Both the position numbers and the translations under genes were made by a program. Positions 42,290-51,877 of a stretch of 64,000 nt of DNA are shown piece by piece. Location of the stretch: the NCBI GenBank assembly GCA_963719645.1, contig CAVRCT010000005.1:496001-560000 (forward strand), in the 5' to 3' direction. Below the pieces are notes generated by a model, which saw only the letters and a list, made by a program, of their open reading frames with translations, was not told where the DNA came from and ran no database searches. The first letter of the stretch is position 1. The number at the start of each line of letters is the position of its first letter. The DNA is from CAVRCT01 sp963719645 (lineage in GTDB: Bacteria > Pseudomonadota > Gammaproteobacteria > DSM-16500).

Positions 42290-42874
42290 CTATTTCTTCT
42301 GTTTCCAAATAGGCGGATTAATCGTTAAAGGCGACCTCCAAGAGGGAGGGGCGTGGCTTTTAACTTTATTACGTTGCGCAGGATGTATTGGTTGAAAAAA
42401 TGCAGGTGAATTTTCAGCAGAGGAAGTGGCAGATGAGTCAAGGCTCGTTCCTGTTTTTCTTCTTTCAGAAAGTAGTTTTTTGGTTTCATCAATATACTTA
42501 TCAAATTTATAGTGTGTAACAAACTGAGTTGCGATACGTTGCACATCGTTATCCTTAGACTGTTTTAATTTGGTAAATATTTCATATGCACACTGATACA
42601 TGAGTAGTTTGTTATTCAGCTCAATTAAGACAGCATCTTTTTCTTCCGCTGCTTTTGCATTGAATTCAATAATTTCAAAAGAAATATCTTTAAATCGAGA
42701 TTGCTGCTTAAGTTCTTCATTTTTGTGCAGTAAATTTAGCCCAATAAATAATTCTTCATTGTCAGTCAATGCTCTTTTTTCCGGCAAGCTTATTTTTATT
42801 TCGACTTTGCCATGAAGGTATTCATAAGTAGATGAATTCAAAGACTTATGAGATTCTGTCATAAAATTTACCAT
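42290..42874 (-). CDS. Hypothetical 194-aa helical protein
   Basis: Unrecognised. The product is hydrophilic with a central region rich in helices (LLHKNEELKQQSRFKDISFE, ELNNKLLMYQCAYEIFTKLK) that may form a coiled coil. The C-terminal 60 residues are basic and Ser/Pro-rich (SPAFFQPIHPAQRNKVKSH). Neither the ATG at 42874 nor that at 42862 has a good RBS. It lacks a signal peptide and stands next to genes of effector type, so a secreted role is possible but unsupported by a promoter motif. Confidence 0.6.
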   Translation of the reverse strand: MVNFMTESHKSLNSSTYEYLHGKVEIKISLPEKRALTDNEELFIGLNLLHKNEELKQQSRFKDISFEIIEFNAKAAEEKDAVLIELNNKLLMYQCAYEIFTKLKQSKDNDVQRIATQFVTHYKFDKYIDETKKLLSERRKTGTSLDSSATSSAENSPAFFQPIHPAQRNKVKSHAPPSWRSPLTINPPIWKQKK

Positions 42875-42987
42875 TCAGTAATATTATGTTTAAGTATAGA
42901 GCGAAATATCGAATAGTGGGATGGGTTGGCTCATTCGGCCTTTCATGCTAAAATAGGTCAATTTTTCAACAAACGAGCTATCATCAA

Positions 42988-43503
42988 ATGCACTCTCCCG
43001 GAAAACCACTTTATTTACATGAGCTTAAAGCATTACGCAAGCCGGTCCGTTCAATCAATCTTGAGCATAAGAAATCGTTATCCTGGCTGGATCACGCGGC
43101 TCTGTGGATTACCCAAAAAGTTGGCACGATGGGATTCTTTGTGTTTGTTTTTTTATGGACAATTATATGGCTAGCTTGGAACACATTGGCACCTGCATCC
43201 TTTCGATTCGATCCATTTCCTGCGTTTGTATTATGGTTATTTATATCGAATGTTTTACAAATATTTTTAATGCCTCTTATTATGGTTGGGCAAAATCTTC
43301 AAGGACGCCATGCTGAAATGAGAGCCGAAGCAGATTTTGAAGTGAATACCAAAGCAGAGCGAGAGATAAGCGCCATTCTTTTGCATCTTGAAAATCAAAA
43401 TTCGTTAATGTTGAAAATTCTTCAGCAGTTAGACGCCAATCCCAATACAGAAAACTATCGCGACATTACGACCGCAACCAATCCTTCATCAATAGACACT
43501 TGA
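42988..43503 (+). CDS. DUF1003-family membrane protein
   Basis: The 171-aa product matches DUF1003: the first helix KVGTMGFFVFVFLWTIIWLA, the FRFDPFPAFVLWLFISNVLQ loop and second helix with FLMPLIMVGQNLQGRHAEMR, then a cytosolic helix with ADFEVNTKAEREI. The function of the family is unknown. The RBS is weak. Confidence 0.88.
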   Translation: MHSPGKPLYLHELKALRKPVRSINLEHKKSLSWLDHAALWITQKVGTMGFFVFVFLWTIIWLAWNTLAPASFRFDPFPAFVLWLFISNVLQIFLMPLIMVGQNLQGRHAEMRAEADFEVNTKAEREISAILLHLENQNSLMLKILQQLDANPNTENYRDITTATNPSSIDT

Positions 43504-43594
43504 TCAGGTAGGAAAAAGTCAAAAAAATCCAGTGCAGAAATTGAAAATTCGATGACCGTCAATGAGCAATCTTTTTTTTTGATTGAGTGACGCG

Positions 43595-46117
43595 TTACCT
43601 CACGACTTTTCTGACATGAGTCCGCTGCTCTGGCACTTTTAGACGCGTATCTGGCAGCAATAATGGCTTAAGCGTAAATTTAAATTGTTTTTGAATATCG
43701 TGCAGTATGGTTTTAGATTTATCAGAGTGAGAGGATGCATCACGCAACACCTGTAAAAATTCGCCAGATTCCATGAAGAATGGAAGATTAAGAGATGTGA
43801 TCGATGTTCGGAGCGGCTTTTTTTCACGGTCAATTAACTTATTAAATTTTTCGTTAATAACATTAAATTCACTTTTTAGTATATCGAGTGGATAGCCGGG
43901 GCCATTATATTTATTAATCCACTGATTCAGTAAATTAGCAATTTTGTGACAATTTTCTATAAATGCAACGGGGCGATCTTTTAGTTTTTCTACTTCATTA
44001 ACAGCGTTTAATAACCGCTTTTGTAAAAAGATAACTTGTCTTTCAAAATTAATTTCTAATGAATCAAGATTTTGTTGAGATACTGGGGCGGATTCTTTTG
44101 TTTTTTCTAGCTGCATTCTAAAACCAGATCCAGGTAATACAGATTTTATATGCCGAACAAATTCATTTGCTTCACGAAAGAGTGGTTGCGCTTGGATCTG
44201 ATTGACTGCAGAGCAGATGAGATTGATGAGTTTATCATCTAAAAATAATAGCTGCATTTGCAAAGTTGCAACATGGGCAGTCTTATCATTTTGATAATAG
44301 TCTACTAATGAATTGAAATCATCATTAATGGCTCGCATTTTTTGCACGGCTTGCTTGGTAAGATCACTTACATCTTCGTATTTTTCTATCTGACTGAGTA
44401 AATGCTCCATGATGGATTGAAATTTTTCGATTTGCCTTTCTGATTTTTCCAAGGCACTTTTAAGTTGCAATATCTCTTTGCAATGATTTATAAATATGAC
44501 AACTTTGTCATCATAAATAGCTAATTTTTTTAAGCCAGTCATTAAATTCTCGACGCTATTTGATACTGTGATTAATGATATATTGGGTTTTTCCAATTCT
44601 TCCAACACATGTTTAATTAAACGTAAGCCTTTTTGTGCATTTAATTTCAGCTGAGGATCAAATAACTCCATCCCAATGTCGCTTTCTAATAGCCGTAAAA
44701 TTTTCCTTAACTCATCATGCAAGTCATGTTGGATAGCGATAGATATTCTTTTAATTAAGCTCAAGTTTCCTGAAAATACCTCAGTTTCTTGAACCTTTCC
44801 TGAGAAAGGGATGGAGAGAATAGTTGCATGAATTAAGATGTTTTCTTTTTGTTGCTCAGCACTAAAGTATTCTCTTAAATCCATAAAGGTAGGTTGAATG
44901 AATACACTATCTTTAAATTTTATGTGTTGGGTTCGACATTGCTCAAATAGATCAAGAAGAATTGTATCGTTTTTAAAATCGATATGAGAAAAGCTCATCG
45001 AATTCGCGAATATTACTTCATGATATTTTTTTAATTCATCTATGAATTTTTTTCTTATTTCAGGAGAATAACTCTTATATTCTTCTAGATTGACAATGCA
45101 AATGTGTTTTGGATATTTTTGCAAAGCGGTTTCTGCTGCATGTTTTATAAATTGAGTGACCTCAGTTAATGTGGGGCGAACATTGGGTTCTTTAGCCATC
45201 ATGCGATCAAGAAATTCTTGATAAAGAGCATTATCGGACAGCGCAGTTGAATATTGTATGTCTTTTCCATCTTGATCATGGGTGTATCCTAAAATAAATT
45301 TAAATAAATATCCCAATTGGTACACATCAACAGGTTCATGTTTTTTATCGCGATCATTGTACTCTGGCGGATACCAATGATTGAGCGTAGGCATTGCGCC
45401 TGGCTCACCTTTTTTCATAACCAAGCCAAAGTCGATTAATTTTATTTTATTGGTAAATGGATCAATTAAAATATTTTGAATATGGATGTCGCCGTGCAAC
45501 ATGCCGGTCTTTTTGTGGAATTCTTTAACTGCAACAATAACTTTTAGAGCAATATTCAATAATTCAACTGGAGATACTGTGATGCTTTGCTTATAAATAT
45601 AATCAAACAGTGAAATGCCTTTCATGAGTTTTTGTGGCGCGTGTTCTCTTTTCGGTTTATCATTCCCTCGATCACGAACAAAAAACACCGCCTCAGATCG
45701 TTTTAATAATCCTAGTATTTTATATTCACGTTCAAGTCCTGTTTTTACAGCTTGAGTTTTGACGGCAATGAATTTACCGCTTCGTAATTCTTGTCCAGCA
45801 TAGGTAATGCCAAAACTACCTTTTCCTAATGGCTCAGGAATGATTGCATAAAATTTTCCGGCAGCTTTTATAATGCCGTAATTCCTTTCGTTGGGAATAC
45901 CATATTTTTTAGTTAAATCTTCTTTAGCCAGTCTGGTAGGATCCGGTAAATCTTTTAGTTTTTCTTCAATGAGGTTGATGGTATGGTCGTCAAATACCTT
46001 TCCATTTGCCTTTAAATCAGATAGTTTTACAACCCGTGGGTAATAAGGAATTTTTACCCATTTTGTTTTAGGCGCATCTATTTTAACTTCTTTGAATTCA
46101 TGTTGCGTATGAGCCAT
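43595..46117 (-). CDS. Eukaryote-like Ser/Thr protein kinase with long C-terminal coiled-coil region
   Basis: The 840-aa product has a Hanks-type kinase domain at about residues 90-345: glycine loop GKGSFGITYAG, ATP Lys in FIAVKTQ, catalytic loop MLHGDIHIQNILID (HGD replaces HRD; Asp and Asn are kept), DFG in IKLIDFGLVMKKG, and YPPEYN in place of APE. The remaining 490 residues are helical with coiled-coil character and no membrane helix, unlike PASTA-type receptor kinases. This layout resembles Legionella LegK effectors that act in host cells. MAHTQHEF starts at 46117, seven bases after GAGGGG. No PmrA-type box is seen upstream. Confidence 0.88.
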   Translation of the reverse strand: MAHTQHEFKEVKIDAPKTKWVKIPYYPRVVKLSDLKANGKVFDDHTINLIEEKLKDLPDPTRLAKEDLTKKYGIPNERNYGIIKAAGKFYAIIPEPLGKGSFGITYAGQELRSGKFIAVKTQAVKTGLEREYKILGLLKRSEAVFFVRDRGNDKPKREHAPQKLMKGISLFDYIYKQSITVSPVELLNIALKVIVAVKEFHKKTGMLHGDIHIQNILIDPFTNKIKLIDFGLVMKKGEPGAMPTLNHWYPPEYNDRDKKHEPVDVYQLGYLFKFILGYTHDQDGKDIQYSTALSDNALYQEFLDRMMAKEPNVRPTLTEVTQFIKHAAETALQKYPKHICIVNLEEYKSYSPEIRKKFIDELKKYHEVIFANSMSFSHIDFKNDTILLDLFEQCRTQHIKFKDSVFIQPTFMDLREYFSAEQQKENILIHATILSIPFSGKVQETEVFSGNLSLIKRISIAIQHDLHDELRKILRLLESDIGMELFDPQLKLNAQKGLRLIKHVLEELEKPNISLITVSNSVENLMTGLKKLAIYDDKVVIFINHCKEILQLKSALEKSERQIEKFQSIMEHLLSQIEKYEDVSDLTKQAVQKMRAINDDFNSLVDYYQNDKTAHVATLQMQLLFLDDKLINLICSAVNQIQAQPLFREANEFVRHIKSVLPGSGFRMQLEKTKESAPVSQQNLDSLEINFERQVIFLQKRLLNAVNEVEKLKDRPVAFIENCHKIANLLNQWINKYNGPGYPLDILKSEFNVINEKFNKLIDREKKPLRTSITSLNLPFFMESGEFLQVLRDASSHSDKSKTILHDIQKQFKFTLKPLLLPDTRLKVPEQRTHVRKVVR

Positions 46118-46639
46118 CATTATCCCCTCGTTTTTACGCTTGGCTCTTTTAAAATCGAGCTTATATCTTTAACTATAGTCGAAAAATGGGATTTTTCTGG
46201 TCGAGGCTTGTTTTGTGGTGAGAGTCAAGCGAGTGCTTGTCAACTTGAATAAAGTCATTATTTCAATAAGTTAATTAGCAGTTCGTATTCATCTGGGCTG
46301 TGCGCTACAGTGATAACCTCGGTTAAATAAGTTGGGCGTAAGATTTTTCTAGGACAACGCATGGATGGAATGTGTCTCGGTAAATGGGGCGAGTTCTACT
46401 GAAAATTGAGTCACGTAGGTTGGGTTGAGCGACAGCGAAACCCAACATCTCCCTGACACTGTTTCTTTTGCGTGATCCACTGACAACATTAACAATTTAG
46501 AATCAAAAAAATTTGAATCACGACCGTTTCATTATTCACAAATATTTATATAAAATTAAGTTTCTACTAAGCATTTGAACGTCCGGTGGTACCGAAATTT
46601 GTTATAATAAACTATATAAAATACTCGGAGGAGGCTATC
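46118..46639. other. Gene-free gap with degenerate repeats
   Basis: Bases 46330-46375 resemble a decayed R5 end (GTAAGATTTTTCTAGGACAA). Bases 46414-46447 are a hairpin repeat (GTAGGTTGGGTTGAGCG, then CAGCGAAACCCAAC) that recurs at 47610-47643. A TTAAG/CTAAG pair with 11-bp period lies at 46556 and 46567, but no -10 follows at the expected distance. A TATAAT at about 46611 may serve the next gene. Confidence 0.55.
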
Positions 46640-47470
46640 ATGACCGCGAGCCATTCAATGAATGAGCCATTAAAAGAAGAAGATATTATAAAATTTTATA
46701 GATTGATCGCTCAAATTTCGCAAAGTGAAAACAAAGGTTCTTTTGCTAACTTGGAGGCTCCATTAAAAAAGTTTTTTCTAAATCCTTCTTCTTTCAATGA
46801 AAGGATGAGAGACGATTTGATTCTTAAAATAGGAAAAAGTAAAGAATTAATTGACTCAACACGAGTCGTATCAGCGCGGTTATTTTATTCCAATCTCAAT
46901 GATAAAGATATTATCGGTAGTTCAGATGAGTACCAAAAAATTGCTACTTCCATCATTCAATACATCAAGCTTGATCCAAAATTGCAAAAAATAATTAATG
47001 AAGAGGGTGAGGAGACTTCTATCGATTTTACGACTTTGTATCAAGAAGCTGCTCCACGTTCTAATATAAGTATAAGTGTTCCTGTAGAAATGAAAGCTGG
47101 GCAACGGCAACACGAAGAACACGTAGTGCCGAATCCTGTTAATCCTCCTCCTCAAACACAACCGAAGTTAATAGTAGCGAATTTCATGGATTTTACCCCG
47201 CTATTAAGCAACGAGATGAAAAAGTTACAAACATTGGGAAATGCAGTAAGCAAAGAAATTGTAAAAATCGAGCAGCTGATGATATTTTATCATCAACGTG
47301 TTGAGCAGCTGCAAACTTCAAGAAATAGCGAACTTAAAGAAATTAACCGTGACATGGTAAATCTTTTAACGGAAATTCTGCCTAACTTGAGAGATAATGA
47401 TAGAAAAGATGCGGAAAAATTTATAAAAGAACATCCACTTGATACACTAGATTTTAAAGCAGGACGGTAA
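46640..47470 (+). CDS. Hypothetical 276-aa protein with C-terminal coiled coil
   Basis: Unrecognised. The product is hydrophilic and helical. The N-terminal 130 residues (EEDIIKFYRLIAQISQSENK) are followed by a Pro-rich linker (VVPNPVNPPPQTQPK) and a helical C-terminus (KKLQTLGNAVSKEIVKIEQL) probably forming a coiled coil. There is no signal peptide. The ATG at 46640 follows GGAGGAGG; an in-frame ATG at 46586 lies upstream of the RBS and is unlikely. Neighbouring kinase and repeats suggest an accessory locus. Confidence 0.7.
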   Translation: MTASHSMNEPLKEEDIIKFYRLIAQISQSENKGSFANLEAPLKKFFLNPSSFNERMRDDLILKIGKSKELIDSTRVVSARLFYSNLNDKDIIGSSDEYQKIATSIIQYIKLDPKLQKIINEEGEETSIDFTTLYQEAAPRSNISISVPVEMKAGQRQHEEHVVPNPVNPPPQTQPKLIVANFMDFTPLLSNEMKKLQTLGNAVSKEIVKIEQLMIFYHQRVEQLQTSRNSELKEINRDMVNLLTEILPNLRDNDRKDAEKFIKEHPLDTLDFKAGR

Positions 47471-47607
47471 TCCCGGGTTGCACTCCATGTGCGTCAAGCT
47501 AAGTCAAAATGCATATGAAAAATGTTATTCTAATAGAAGCTGATAGTCGCATCGGGTTGAGCGTCCGTTTTAAAATTGTCGAAAGCAGCTATGATTGCTG
47601 GGAAGTC

Positions 47608-47652
47608 AAGTAGGTTGGGTTGAGCGTCAGCGAAACCCAACATTACCTACTT
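47608..47652. repeat. Hairpin repeat (AAGTAGGTTGGGTTGAGCG type)
   Basis: AAGTAGGTTGGGTT pairs with AACCCAACATTACCTACTT around GAGCGTCAGCGA. A shorter copy in the same orientation is at 46414-46447, so the two copies bracket the 276-aa gene. Bases 47489-47501 repeat GCGTCAAGCTAAG from 40606. Confidence 0.8.
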
Positions 47653-47697
47653 GTGATTGGTATATCTATCTCCTTTAATGGGATGTGTTATTTTGAG

Positions 47698-47856
47698 TTA
47701 TCTTCCTATCAGGATAAAAATTCCTGCTAATAAAGCCATAATGCTATACAAAATAGCAGGAATAGCTAATGCAGGTACTAGCCCTGTGATGCCCACTAGA
47801 ATTAAGTAGATTGCGAGAAGAAGAAAACCAATATTACGCGGGAAGTCAATTTTCAT
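47698..47856 (-). CDS. Small 52-aa two-helix membrane protein
   Basis: The product begins MKIDFPRNIGFLLLAIYLIL and contains a second hydrophobic stretch ALAIPAILYSIMALLAGIFI, joined by GITGLVP, and ends LIGR. AAGGA lies about 10 nt before the ATG at 47856. An upstream in-frame extension overlaps pgi and is not supported. Function is unknown; small two-helix proteins of this composition are widespread. Confidence 0.72.
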   Translation of the reverse strand: MKIDFPRNIGFLLLAIYLILVGITGLVPALAIPAILYSIMALLAGIFILIGR

Positions 47857-47962
47857 GGTTAAAATTCCTTTTAATAGATAAATAGTTAACTGATTTATTA
47901 TTCCCTTTTTCCATCTTGTCTGCAAGGACGCTGTTGCCCCAAAGAACTTCGATGCAATACAT

Positions 47963-49693
47963 CTATTGCAACGCAAGCTGTATTAACTCTCGTAATCGCT
48001 GTAAACCCCCACGAACATTTTTCCCTAAATGGATACGTAATAGTCTGCGTGATCGTTGTGAGAGAACGTTAAAATCCGCTAATGCTTGCGCAGTGATGAC
48101 CAAGCCAAAAGTGTACTTGTGATTAGGAACCTCAATATCGTGATCATGATCCGCCGTAATTTGTAAAAATACGCCACAGTTTGGGCCGCCTTTATAAGCT
48201 TGCCCAGTTGAATGTAAAAAACGTGGGCCGAAACCAAGACACGTTGCAACTTTTTTCCCATCGCGAATAAGGACACGGCTTTGTTGCAGTAAATCAGTGT
48301 GCTCATCTGTCATTTCGATAAATGCGGATAAATCAAGATAGTCATTTTTTTGAATTTGATTGAGATGAGCACGCAAATAACTCATCACGCTGGGCTCGCC
48401 GACTAACTGTTTGTTCAACGTGTGCTGATTTTTCTCATCGGTAAAAAGCGTGAGACCCTCTGCTGAAATGAGCGGAGAAGGTTGAGAGAGTTGTCCGGTC
48501 GTTTCATACTGAGTTGTCATTTGCAATGCCAATACTTTGCTTGCTTCTACATCCGGCTGATCAAATGGATTAATGCCAATGATGCTGCCTGCAACGGCCG
48601 TTGCAAATTCCCAGCGAAATAACTCGGCACCCAGATGCATGATATCGGATAAATGCACTCTCACGACAACAAAACCCGCTTGCTCTAACAAATCCATCAT
48701 TCGATCTTGTTCGTGATCAAATGCTGTTTCTAAGCGAATATAAACAAATACGCGATCGTCACTGTATACGGTTGGATTGCCTAATGGTTCGCGATCAATG
48801 GGAATGATACCTTTGCCCATTTTACCGGTAGATTCAGCTAACAATTGTTCTATCCATGCACCTAATGCATGAATACCCGGTGAGACAATCAGTGTTACTT
48901 TATTTTTACCAATTCTGGCGCAGATACCTAACAGAATCCCTAATACAACACCCGGATTATCGTTTGCCATCACATCGGGTAAGCAGCAAGTTTGCATTTC
49001 TTTCGCATGTTGTAAAAAGGCATTCACATCAATGCCCATCAAGCCAGCAGGAACCATGCCGAAATTGGACAAAGCAGAATAGCGACCACCGTCCGCGGGT
49101 ACCCCATAAAAAATGGCTCTGAAATTTTCGGCTTTCGCCATTTTATCCAGCGCTGTACCGGGATCCGTAATAGCTAAAAATTGATTGCCGACGGCGGTTT
49201 GATTCAAAACAGTTTGTAACTGTTGATAGAAATATTCTTTAAAAATAGTGGGCTCTAATGTACTGCCTGACTTACTCGAGACAATGAATAAAGTTTTTTT
49301 CAAATTTATTTTTTCAGTGAGGTGATAAATTTGAGCGGGATCTGTCGAATCTAAAATATGCAAACGCGGATGATTTGCGATCTGACCGAATGTGTCAGCC
49401 AGCATGGCAGGACAGAGACTTGAGCCGCCCATTCCCAGTAATGCGATATCTACAAAACCGGCTGTATTCACTTCCTTTGCAAGGGCTTCTATCCGCGGAA
49501 TTTCTTTTTTCTCAGCCGATACATTTAACCAACCAGTCCACTTGCTTTCGTCTGTATGGGTCCAAAGCGTTGCATCACTTTCCCACAAGCGCTTTGTTTT
49601 GTTTTCGTTATCCCATGCTGTCAACTCATCGGTGATGGCGGCGGTTATCACGCCAGCAGAAAACCCTGGAATAAATTTTTTAGATGTCTTCAT
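47963..49693 (-). CDS. pgi: Glucose-6-phosphate isomerase of the Tal-Pgi fusion type, here a separate gene
   Basis: The 576-aa product interconverts glucose and fructose 6-phosphates. The SIS-type phosphosugar domain shows LLGMGGSSLCPAMLADTFG near residue 90, IVSSKSGSTLEPTIFKEYF near residue 137 and FYGVPADGGRYSALSNFGM near residue 195. The C-terminal half has FLHSTGQAYKGGPNCGVFLQ. This is the isomerase half known from bifunctional transaldolase/glucose-6-phosphate isomerases, not the E. coli Pgi type. The start ATG overlaps the stop of the transaldolase remnant, which fits descent from an adjacent or fused tal. Confidence 0.87.
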   Translation of the reverse strand: MKTSKKFIPGFSAGVITAAITDELTAWDNENKTKRLWESDATLWTHTDESKWTGWLNVSAEKKEIPRIEALAKEVNTAGFVDIALLGMGGSSLCPAMLADTFGQIANHPRLHILDSTDPAQIYHLTEKINLKKTLFIVSSKSGSTLEPTIFKEYFYQQLQTVLNQTAVGNQFLAITDPGTALDKMAKAENFRAIFYGVPADGGRYSALSNFGMVPAGLMGIDVNAFLQHAKEMQTCCLPDVMANDNPGVVLGILLGICARIGKNKVTLIVSPGIHALGAWIEQLLAESTGKMGKGIIPIDREPLGNPTVYSDDRVFVYIRLETAFDHEQDRMMDLLEQAGFVVVRVHLSDIMHLGAELFRWEFATAVAGSIIGINPFDQPDVEASKVLALQMTTQYETTGQLSQPSPLISAEGLTLFTDEKNQHTLNKQLVGEPSVMSYLRAHLNQIQKNDYLDLSAFIEMTDEHTDLLQQSRVLIRDGKKVATCLGFGPRFLHSTGQAYKGGPNCGVFLQITADHDHDIEVPNHKYTFGLVITAQALADFNVLSQRSRRLLRIHLGKNVRGGLQRLRELIQLALQ

Positions 49694-49807
49694 GACAATT
49701 CCTGCAATTTATTTTTCAGTGTATCAATCAATTTGTCATACGATTTATTGAATTTATCAACGCCTTCATCTTCATGCCTCTAATTCTTTCACTGGATTTT
49801 TTTTCAT
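49690..49807 (-). pseudogene. tal: Transaldolase remnant: both ends of tal with the middle deleted
   Basis: Directly after the tkt stop codon an ATG at 49807 opens MKKNPVKELEA, which looks like a transaldolase N-terminus, and stops after 11 codons. About 34 nt into the remnant another frame reads EDEGVDKFNKSYDKLIDTL, then KNKLQELS, and ends in a TGA overlapping the pgi ATG. That matches a transaldolase C-terminus (EEGVxxFxxxxDxLLxxL). The two pieces are in different frames, so about 300 codons have been lost in a deletion whose junction is near 49774. The position between tkt and pgi is where tal stands in related operons. Confidence 0.8.
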
Positions 49808-51877
49808 TTATTTTTCTCCCGCTAATAATGACAAAGCATGTTTACAAACATTTTCTACCGTAAAACCATTTTTTTGCATGACCAATTCACCCGGTGCCGA
49901 GGCACCAAAGTGTTTCATGCTGATGATATTACCCCGATCTCCCACAAAACGTTCCCAGCCTTGTGCGATACCGGCTTCAACAGCTAGTCGCAGCGGAATT
50001 GAGGGAGGTAATATGGCATCTTGGTATTTTTTAGATTGTGCTAAAAATAATTCCCAGCTTGGCATTGAAACAATCCGCACCGACATTTTTTTGGTAGCTA
50101 ATTTTTGTTGTGCAGCAACGATTAAACTGACTTCTGATCCACTCGCAATCAGAATAATCGTCGGTTTTTTGTTGGGCGCATCTGATAAAATGTAAGCGCC
50201 ACGACGTAAGCCCTCAGCGGAAGCATATTTTTTTCTATCTAACGTCGGAACTTTTTGTCTCGTCAACACTAATGCGACAGGTTGATGACGTGTTTCAATC
50301 GCAATTTGCCATGCGATAGCCGTTTCATTTGCATCGGCGGGACGAATGACGATCAATTGCGGAATGGCGCGCAGACTGGCAAGTTGTTCGATGGGCTGAT
50401 GGGTGGGACCATCTTCCCCTAATGCAATGCTGTCATGAGTAAACACATAAATACTTTGCAATTTCATCAGCGCAGCCAATCGAATGGCGGGACGCATATA
50501 ATCTGAAAAAGTTAAAAAAGTTGCACTGAATGGAATGATTCCATTGAATGTCGCTAACCCGTTGGATATTGAAGCCATCGCATGTTCACGCACGCCATAA
50601 AATATATTACGTCCTGCATAATTCCAACCGCCGTCCAATGACCCTTGTAAATCACCGACTGCGGTGGCGGGACTTTGAAAATTACCAAAATTAATTAGCT
50701 CTGTTTTGGTAGAGGCGTTTAAATCCGCGGATCCACCGATAAATCCGGGTAGGTTAGGATTAAATGCTTGCATAATTTTATGGGAAGCATCGCGTGTTGC
50801 CATTCCTTTGTCATCCTCAGGAAAGAAAGGCATGTTTTCATTCCACCCAGTCTTCAATTCATTTTTAATCAATTGTTGTAATTCATTTGCGAGTGCAGGA
50901 TGTTTTTTTGCATAACGTGTCAATTCAGCCTGCCATTTCTTTTCACATTGCCGACCTTGCTGAATTGCTTTGCGAAATTGTTTTTCGGCTGCTTTTGGTA
51001 CATAAAATGCAGGTTTTTCAGGCCAATCAAAATATTGTTTCGTTAATTTTACTTCTTCTGCGCCAAGTGGTGAACCATGTGCTTCAAACGTATCTTGCTT
51101 GTGCGGTGAACCATATCCAAGATGTGTCCTGATTAAAATTAAGGAGGGACGCGTTGTTTCTTTTCGTGCAGCATCAATGGCTTGATAGATAGCTGCTAAA
51201 TTGTTTCCATCTTCGATCACGAGTGTGTGCCAACCATAGGCACAAAATCGTTTTTGTCTATCTTCGGTGAAAGCAAGTTGCGTTGCTGCAGAGAGTGTCA
51301 TGTGATTGTTATCGTACAAATAAATTAATTTGCCTAATCGCAAATGGCCTGCAAGTGAGGCGGCTTCAGAGGCAACACCTTCCATCAAATCACCATCACT
51401 TACGATGCCATAGGTGAAGTGATTAATGAGATTAAAACCCGGACGATTATAGCGTGCGGCGAGATAGGCTTCTGCCATAGCCATCCCAATTCCATTCGCA
51501 AATCCTTGACCCAACGGTCCTGTTGTCACTTCAACACCCGGTGTTAATCCTTTTTCTGGATGGCCTGGTGTGATGCTTCCCCACTGACGAAATTGTTTAA
51601 TTTGCGCGAGCGAAACAGCGTAGCCAGTTAGATGTAATAAACTATAAAGTAACATCGATCCATGACCGGCTGACAAAACAAAACGATCACGGTCATACCA
51701 GTCTGGATGGGTCGGATTATGTTTCAGAAAATGTGTCCAGAGTGTATAGGCCATGGGTGCTGCATCTAACGGTAAACCGGGATGACCGCTATCTGCTTTT
51801 TGCACCGCATCAATCGATAGCATGCGCAGTGTATTAATACAGAGTTGATCGAGGGGCGTGTTGTTTATTTTTTTCAT
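49808..51877 (-). CDS. tkt: Transketolase
   Basis: This thiamine-diphosphate enzyme moves two-carbon units between sugar phosphates. The 689-aa product has DAVQKADSGHPGLPLDAAPM, GPLGQGFANGIGMAMAEAYL, the ThDP motif starting GDGDLMEGVASEAAS (SDGDLMEG here) and the C-terminal VFTHDSIALGEDGPTHQPIE. The ATG at 51877 (MKKINNTPLDQL) overlaps the gnd stop as ATGA and has AAGGA upstream. Length is slightly above E. coli TktA (663). Confidence 0.95.
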   Translation of the reverse strand: MKKINNTPLDQLCINTLRMLSIDAVQKADSGHPGLPLDAAPMAYTLWTHFLKHNPTHPDWYDRDRFVLSAGHGSMLLYSLLHLTGYAVSLAQIKQFRQWGSITPGHPEKGLTPGVEVTTGPLGQGFANGIGMAMAEAYLAARYNRPGFNLINHFTYGIVSDGDLMEGVASEAASLAGHLRLGKLIYLYDNNHMTLSAATQLAFTEDRQKRFCAYGWHTLVIEDGNNLAAIYQAIDAARKETTRPSLILIRTHLGYGSPHKQDTFEAHGSPLGAEEVKLTKQYFDWPEKPAFYVPKAAEKQFRKAIQQGRQCEKKWQAELTRYAKKHPALANELQQLIKNELKTGWNENMPFFPEDDKGMATRDASHKIMQAFNPNLPGFIGGSADLNASTKTELINFGNFQSPATAVGDLQGSLDGGWNYAGRNIFYGVREHAMASISNGLATFNGIIPFSATFLTFSDYMRPAIRLAALMKLQSIYVFTHDSIALGEDGPTHQPIEQLASLRAIPQLIVIRPADANETAIAWQIAIETRHQPVALVLTRQKVPTLDRKKYASAEGLRRGAYILSDAPNKKPTIILIASGSEVSLIVAAQQKLATKKMSVRIVSMPSWELFLAQSKKYQDAILPPSIPLRLAVEAGIAQGWERFVGDRGNIISMKHFGASAPGELVMQKNGFTVENVCKHALSLLAGEK

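Noticed and set aside
46121..46200. PmrA-type box before the kinase gene
   Set aside because: On the minus strand only one TTAA is present at a suitable place, and no partner exists 11 bp away.
46556..46587. Fourth PmrA-type box before the 276-aa gene
   Set aside because: TTAAG and CTAAG are 11 bp apart, but no -10-like hexamer lies 15 bp downstream, and the second half is off consensus.
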